A DNA stretch of 9,488 nt. Source: Tateyamaria sp. Lineage in GTDB: Bacteria > Pseudomonadota > Alphaproteobacteria > Rhodobacterales > Rhodobacteraceae. The notes under the pieces are model-generated. The model was not told where the DNA came from and did no database searches. It was given only the letters and a program-made list of their open reading frames with translations. The translations under genes were made by a program, and so were the position numbers. Of the stretch, positions 6,609 to 9,488 are shown piece after piece; positions within the stretch are counted from its first letter, which is position 1, and every line of letters starts with the position of its first letter. The stretch lies in assembly GCA_018668195.1 (NCBI GenBank), contig JABITU010000346.1:1-9488 (forward strand), given 5' to 3'.

Positions 6609-7451
6609 TTACAGCCGTACGCCGCGCCGCCCAGCCAGATCACAAAAAAACTGCCATGCCACGCGGCCCGATCGGGACCCACGCGTCGCCTGCCATTCTA
6701 TCGCCTCGGCCCACAACGTATCGTCATCAATCTCTACGCCATAGGCGTCGCAGTAACCTCGGATCATGTCTAAGTATTGATCTTGATTGCAGGCATGGAA
6801 CCCCAACCAAAGGCCAAACCGATCCGACAATGATACCTTTTCCTCGACCGCTTCACTTGGGTTGATGGCCGAACCTCGTTCATTCTCGATCATGTCCCGC
6901 GGCATCAGATGGCGCCGGTTTGACGTCGCGTACAAAATCACGTTGTCCGGCCGTCCTTCGATCCCGCCATCCAGCACCGCCTTGAGTGATTTATAGTGCT
7001 CGTCATCATGGCCAAACGACAGATCGTCGCAAAACAAAATAAAACGTGCATCTTCCGCATACCGCAGAATATTTAGTAACCGGCCAACCGATGGAAGGTC
7101 TTCGCGGTGCAGTTCGACAATCTTTAATTGCGGGAATTCTGCCGCGAGCGTTCCATGTATCGCTTTGACAAGGCTAGATTTACCCATGCCCCGCGCACCC
7201 CACAATAGCGCATTGTTCGCGGCAAGACCCGCTGCGAACTGGCGTGTGTTTGCAAGAAGCGTCTCTCGTGATCGATCCAAACCCAACAGCAGATTTAACG
7301 GAACTTGCGCCACGTTTTGCACAGGCGCCAAATGGTCAGGCCCTGTTTGCCACACAAAGGCACACGCAGCGCTAAAATCCGGTTCTGCCACAGGCAGCGG
7401 CGACATACGCTCAAGTGCTGCGGCGATGCGGTCCATAGGATCGTCTATCAT
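6609..7451 (-). CDS. DUF815-family AAA-type ATP-binding protein
   Basis: The protein has 280 aa from the ATG at 7451. Walker A is GARGMGKSS (85-93), Walker B FILFCDDL (137-144), and LYATSNRRH (173-181) carries a sensor-1-type Ser-Asn. The C-terminal SGRVAWQF (261-268) is typical of this family. These proteins are related to AAA+ ATPases such as YifB/DnaA-like folds but their cellular role is not established; no further function can be read from the sequence. Starts at 7487 (giving a 14-nt overlap with tatC) or 7436 (MDRIAAALERM) are also possible; the 7451 start has a G-rich GGGGCG patch upstream and leaves 22 nt after the tatC stop. It is the last gene of the tatABC transcription unit, and a shared transcript does not prove a role in Tat export. 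The stop TAA lies at 6609-6611. Confidence 0.87.
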   Translation of the reverse strand: MIDDPMDRIAAALERMSPLPVAEPDFSAACAFVWQTGPDHLAPVQNVAQVPLNLLLGLDRSRETLLANTRQFAAGLAANNALLWGARGMGKSSLVKAIHGTLAAEFPQLKIVELHREDLPSVGRLLNILRYAEDARFILFCDDLSFGHDDEHYKSLKAVLDGGIEGRPDNVILYATSNRRHLMPRDMIENERGSAINPSEAVEEKVSLSDRFGLWLGFHACNQDQYLDMIRGYCDAYGVEIDDDTLWAEAIEWQATRGSRSGRVAWQFFCDLAGRRGVRL

Positions 7452-7473
7452 GCTTCGCGCCCCATTGATGTCC

Positions 7474-8391
7474 TTACGTGTCGTCATTGTCCGGCAAGTC
7501 ACCAAAGTCGTCTTCGTCATCAAAGTATCCTTCGGCGCGCAATTTGGCATCGCGCTTTTTCTCGACACGCTTCACCAAAAAGATAGACACTTCGTAAAGC
7601 CCATAAACCACCACAAACAGGATTCCTTGGGTGATCACATCAGGCGGCGTGACGAGTGCTGCCAGCACCAGAATACCAACAACGGCATATTTTCGCACGT
7701 TGCCCAAACCTTCTGCGCTCACCAACCCTGCCTTGCCCATGAGCGTCAACAAAACGGGCAACTGAAAACACAGCCCAAAAGCCATGATAAATTTCAAAGT
7801 GATATCAAGGCTCTCATTAACCTTGCCAAAAAAAGTGATACGAATTCCCTCATTGGCTGTCGTGGCCGCAGGCCCCGCGCCAACGGATGCATCAGTGCTC
7901 ACGAATGTGCCCATGAGGTCAGCAATGATGGACGGAACGTCAGCAAACCCTAAGAAAAAGGCCATAGCCAATGGTGTTACCACGAAATGCGCAAAAGAAG
8001 CCCCCAACAAAAACATCACAGGCGACGCAATCAAGAATGGCAAAAATGCGTTCTTCTCCTGTCGATACAGACCGGGTGCCACGAACCTCCAGAGCTGATA
8101 GCCAATGACTGGGAATGTCAGCGCAAATCCGAACACCATAGAGATGCGGAACAAAGTGAACAGATATTCTTGCGGGCTGGTGTACTGCATTGTTGGCGAC
8201 GGATCACCCAACTCACGCAGTGTTTCCTCGATTGGAACCAGCAGAAATTGCAAGATCGGTTCAGCCACGATGAATGCTAGGATGATACCTACCAAAAACG
8301 CCAGCACAGCTCGGATTAGGCGGGTCCGCAACTCTGCCAAATGTTCGATCAATGGCGCAGTGCTGTCTTCCATGTCGTCTGTTTGGCTCAT
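7474..8391 (-). CDS. tatC: Sec-independent protein translocase subunit TatC
   Basis: TatC is the multi-spanning core of the twin-arginine translocase; with TatB it recognises RR signal peptides of folded proteins. The protein is 305 aa (E. coli 258). The N-terminal cytoplasmic motif HLAELRTRL (17-25) carries the signal-peptide binding Glu20. Six membrane segments can be drawn at about 24-44, 78-96, 118-138, 197-217, 233-247 and 253-273. FPVIGYQLWRFVAPGLYRQEK (93-113) has the conserved loop with Glu112, and TPPDVITQ (248-255) the conserved TPPD. Extra length lies in the second periplasmic loop (about 152-195, Ala/Thr/Gly-rich) and in an acidic C-tail (FDDEDDFGDLPDNDDT). ATG 8391 is chosen because it follows the tatB stop by one base; an open frame extends further up inside tatB without family support. 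Confidence 0.97.
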   Translation of the reverse strand: MSQTDDMEDSTAPLIEHLAELRTRLIRAVLAFLVGIILAFIVAEPILQFLLVPIEETLRELGDPSPTMQYTSPQEYLFTLFRISMVFGFALTFPVIGYQLWRFVAPGLYRQEKNAFLPFLIASPVMFLLGASFAHFVVTPLAMAFFLGFADVPSIIADLMGTFVSTDASVGAGPAATTANEGIRITFFGKVNESLDITLKFIMAFGLCFQLPVLLTLMGKAGLVSAEGLGNVRKYAVVGILVLAALVTPPDVITQGILFVVVYGLYEVSIFLVKRVEKKRDAKLRAEGYFDDEDDFGDLPDNDDT

Positions 8392-8392
8392 G

Positions 8393-8863
8393 TCAGCTTT
8401 CTTTTGCAGATTTGGCAGCCAAATCGGCCTCCGCCGCCTTGGCCTTGTCCAAGGCCTCTTGCGCGTCACTCGCACGACGCTCGGCTTCTACCCGAGCGGT
8501 CGCCGCCTGAAACTTTTTGGCGTTGGCGGCACGTTCTTCAGTCTTTTGTGCAGCAAGCCTGCCAGTTTCGCTGTCAGCATCAAGATCACTCAAACTCGAA
8601 GTGATGTCCTTGGCGGCGCCCTTAATCCCATCCATCGCCGAGCCAACTGGATTGGTCGCCGTTTTCAAGCCCCGTTGAATGTCCTTGACCCCAGCCTCGT
8701 CAGCAGCCTGGTTCATCGCAGAGGAAAACTCACGCGCCATGCCTTTGGCCTTACCGACATACTTGCCGACATTCCGAAAAAGTACTGGAAGATCCTTAGG
8801 GCCGACAACGATCAGCGCCACGATTCCAATAACCAGAAGCTCGGTCCAGCCGAGATCCAACAT
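8393..8863 (-). CDS. tatB: Sec-independent protein translocase subunit TatB
   Basis: TatB works with TatC as the twin-arginine signal receptor. The protein is 156 aa (E. coli 171). It starts [21 protein letters not shown] with the conserved Glu8 in the single membrane helix, then the hinge GPKDLP (21-26), an amphipathic helix (about 27-60), and a long charged Ala/Glu/Lys-rich tail of likely helical, coiled-coil character. This is the TatB rather than TatA pattern: GPKDLP instead of FGRGK, and a longer tail. It starts three bases after the tatA stop and ends one base before tatC, typical of a tightly coupled operon. Confidence 0.95.
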   Translation of the reverse strand: MLDLGWTELLVIGIVALIVVGPKDLPVLFRNVGKYVGKAKGMAREFSSAMNQAADEAGVKDIQRGLKTATNPVGSAMDGIKGAAKDITSSLSDLDADSETGRLAAQKTEERAANAKKFQAATARVEAERRASDAQEALDKAKAAEADLAAKSAKES

Positions 8864-8866
8864 CTA

Positions 8867-9082
8867 TTAGGCCTTGTCTTTTTCTGTCTCAGGCGTGACG
8901 TCTTTGACGTCTTCGACATCCGCGTCTTCCAGCTCTTGCTGGCCTTCGCTCACACCTTTTTTAAAGCTGGTGATGCCCTTGCCAACTTCACCCATTAGGC
9001 TTGAAATCTTACCGCGCCCAAAAAGGACAAGAACGACTACGGCGATCAGCAGGATGCCGGGTAGGCCAATATTGTTCAACAT
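8867..9082 (-). CDS. tatA: Sec-independent protein translocase subunit TatA
   Basis: TatA oligomerises to form the transport path of the Tat system. The protein is 71 aa. It has a short N-terminal membrane helix ([17 protein letters not shown], 5-21), the FGRGK hinge (21-25) with the conserved Phe-Gly, an amphipathic helix (about 26-46) and a short acidic tail, as in the family. GGGAGAG (9089-9095) lies just upstream of ATG 9082 as the ribosome binding site. An open frame continues upstream to an ATG at 9169 but without family support. This is the first gene of the minus-strand tatA-tatB-tatC-DUF815 unit, divergent from the YafY-type regulator. Confidence 0.95.
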   Translation of the reverse strand: MLNNIGLPGILLIAVVVLVLFGRGKISSLMGEVGKGITSFKKGVSEGQQELEDADVEDVKDVTPETEKDKA

Positions 9083-9227
9083 ACGAAACTCTCCCAATCG
9101 ATGGTGCGCAGATGCACACCCTTCGTAAAGACCTGTACGCTTTTGGCACACCGGCGGAAAGGGCCTCAAACCACATCAAAGCAGCCTTTCTTTTAACTTA
9201 ACAAATTTTCTTGGCTGGCCGCACAGA

Positions 9228-9249
9228 AACTGACAGTTTAATGTCAGTT
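9228..9249. promoter_or_regulatory. 8-bp inverted repeat, candidate operator between tatA and the regulator gene
   Basis: AACTGACA (9228-9235), six bases, then TGTCAGTT (9242-9249) form a perfect inverted repeat of 8 bp per arm. The half-site TGACA is a common type of operator half for HTH regulators. It lies 96 bases before the start of the YafY-type gene, a position fitting autoregulation, and about 146 bases from the tatA start. It could also form a short hairpin. Binding is inferred, not shown. Confidence 0.45.
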
Positions 9250-9295
9250 GTACGGCCCAGCTCTTTGGCTTGCCAACCAGAAAGGAAATCCCGAT

Positions 9296-9343
9296 ATGAT
9301 ACCGATTGCGGAAATTTCTGCACTTTTCCGGACATCAACGTAA
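9296..9343 (+). CDS. Possible 15-codon leader ORF upstream of the YafY-type regulator
   Basis: ATG 9296-9298 opens a frame of 15 codons (MIPIAEISALFRTST) that ends at TAA 9341-9343, one base before the regulator's ATG (TAAcATG). AAGGA (9282-9286) gives a well-spaced ribosome binding site for this ORF (9 nt). The regulator itself has no good Shine-Dalgarno. The geometry would let ribosomes that finish the leader reinitiate on the regulator. It could be chance; no homology is recognised. Confidence 0.28.
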   Translation: MIPIAEISALFRTST

Positions 9344-9344
9344 C

Positions 9345-9488
9345 ATGCGACGCACCGATCGCCTGTTCGAGATAATTCAAACCCTGCGCGACGGTCGCTT
9401 GCATCGCGCACAAGACATGGCTGATGCTCTTAAGGTATCCGTGCGCACTATTTATCGAGATATGGACACGCTAGTGGCCTCAGGAATA
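9345..9488 (+). CDS. YafY/DeoR-type HTH transcriptional regulator, 3'-truncated by the window edge
   Basis: The 48 visible residues start MRRTDRLFEIIQTLRDGRLH, a typical beginning of the YafY-like family, and continue into the winged HTH (HTH_11): AQDMADALKVSVRTIYRDMDTL, with the recognition helix at about 32-42 (SVRTIYRDM). Proteins of this type usually carry a WYL domain further on, which would be beyond the window. ATG 9345 is the start expected from the family; the only other in-frame start codon is TTG 9306. The gene is divergent from tatA, and the inverted repeat at 9228-9249 lies in the shared control region. Target and ligand are unknown. Confidence 0.85.
   Translation, partial: MRRTDRLFEIIQTLRDGRLHRAQDMADALKVSVRTIYRDMDTLVASGI

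Noticed and set aside
7165..7953. Long open frame of 262 codons on the plus strand.
   Set aside because: It lies antisense to the DUF815 and tatC genes, whose motifs are clear; its translation has no recognisable domain and is a codon shadow.
8105..8998. Open frame of 297 codons on the plus strand antisense to tatC, tatB and tatA.
   Set aside because: All three tat genes are certain on the minus strand, and the antisense translation shows no family features.
1..9488. CRISPR array, toxin-antitoxin pair, prophage or defence genes.
   Set aside because: No regularly spaced direct repeats, no integrase or transposase gene and no known defence domain were seen; the genes are mainly housekeeping.

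Overview
The window looks like chromosomal DNA of an alphaproteobacterium of the Rhodobacteraceae (Roseobacter group). This rests on recognising the proteins: a ribosomal protein L9 with a long acidic tail, the trigger factor sequence, the gene set surE-pcm-LysM/M23 next to a DUF815 ATPase and tatCBA, and the moderate GC content. The genus cannot be fixed from this sequence; the assignment is inference.

Layout, left to right. (1) The 3' part of rplI (+), closed by a strong intrinsic terminator at 565-596. (2) tig, trigger factor (-), 877-2208, closed by its own terminator at 823-854. (3) A 674-bp gene-free stretch between the divergent tig and SDR genes. It contains a 266-bp element (2447-2712) with 33-bp terminal inverted repeats and two internal foldback arms; this is most likely a non-autonomous, MITE-like insertion and is the most unusual object here. 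(4) A plus-strand block: a short SDR-like protein with altered catalytic motifs, then surE, pcm (ATGA overlap with surE) and a lipoprotein with two LysM domains and a degenerate LytM/M23 domain, i.e. NlpD-like. The order surE-pcm-nlpD is that of the classical gammaproteobacterial surE-pcm-nlpD-rpoS cluster, but no rpoS follows. (5) A 254-bp convergent gap (6355-6608) with several palindromes. (6) A minus-strand operon, transcribed tatA-tatB-tatC-DUF815 ATPase, with 1-22 nt between genes. (7) A divergent control region (9083-9344) with an 8-bp inverted repeat and a possible 15-codon leader ORF, followed by the 5' end of a YafY/DeoR-type HTH regulator (+) cut by the window edge.

Functionally the window combines translation and folding (L9, trigger factor), protein repair and stress housekeeping (SurE nucleotidase, L-isoaspartyl methyltransferase), envelope or cell-division maintenance (NlpD-like lipoprotein) and export of folded proteins (Tat translocase). 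These are mostly ordinary core genes. The non-routine signals are the inverted-repeat element, the regulatory layout upstream of the YafY-type gene, and the catalytic-residue losses in the SDR and LytM proteins. I did not find a convincing previously unknown multi-gene system.
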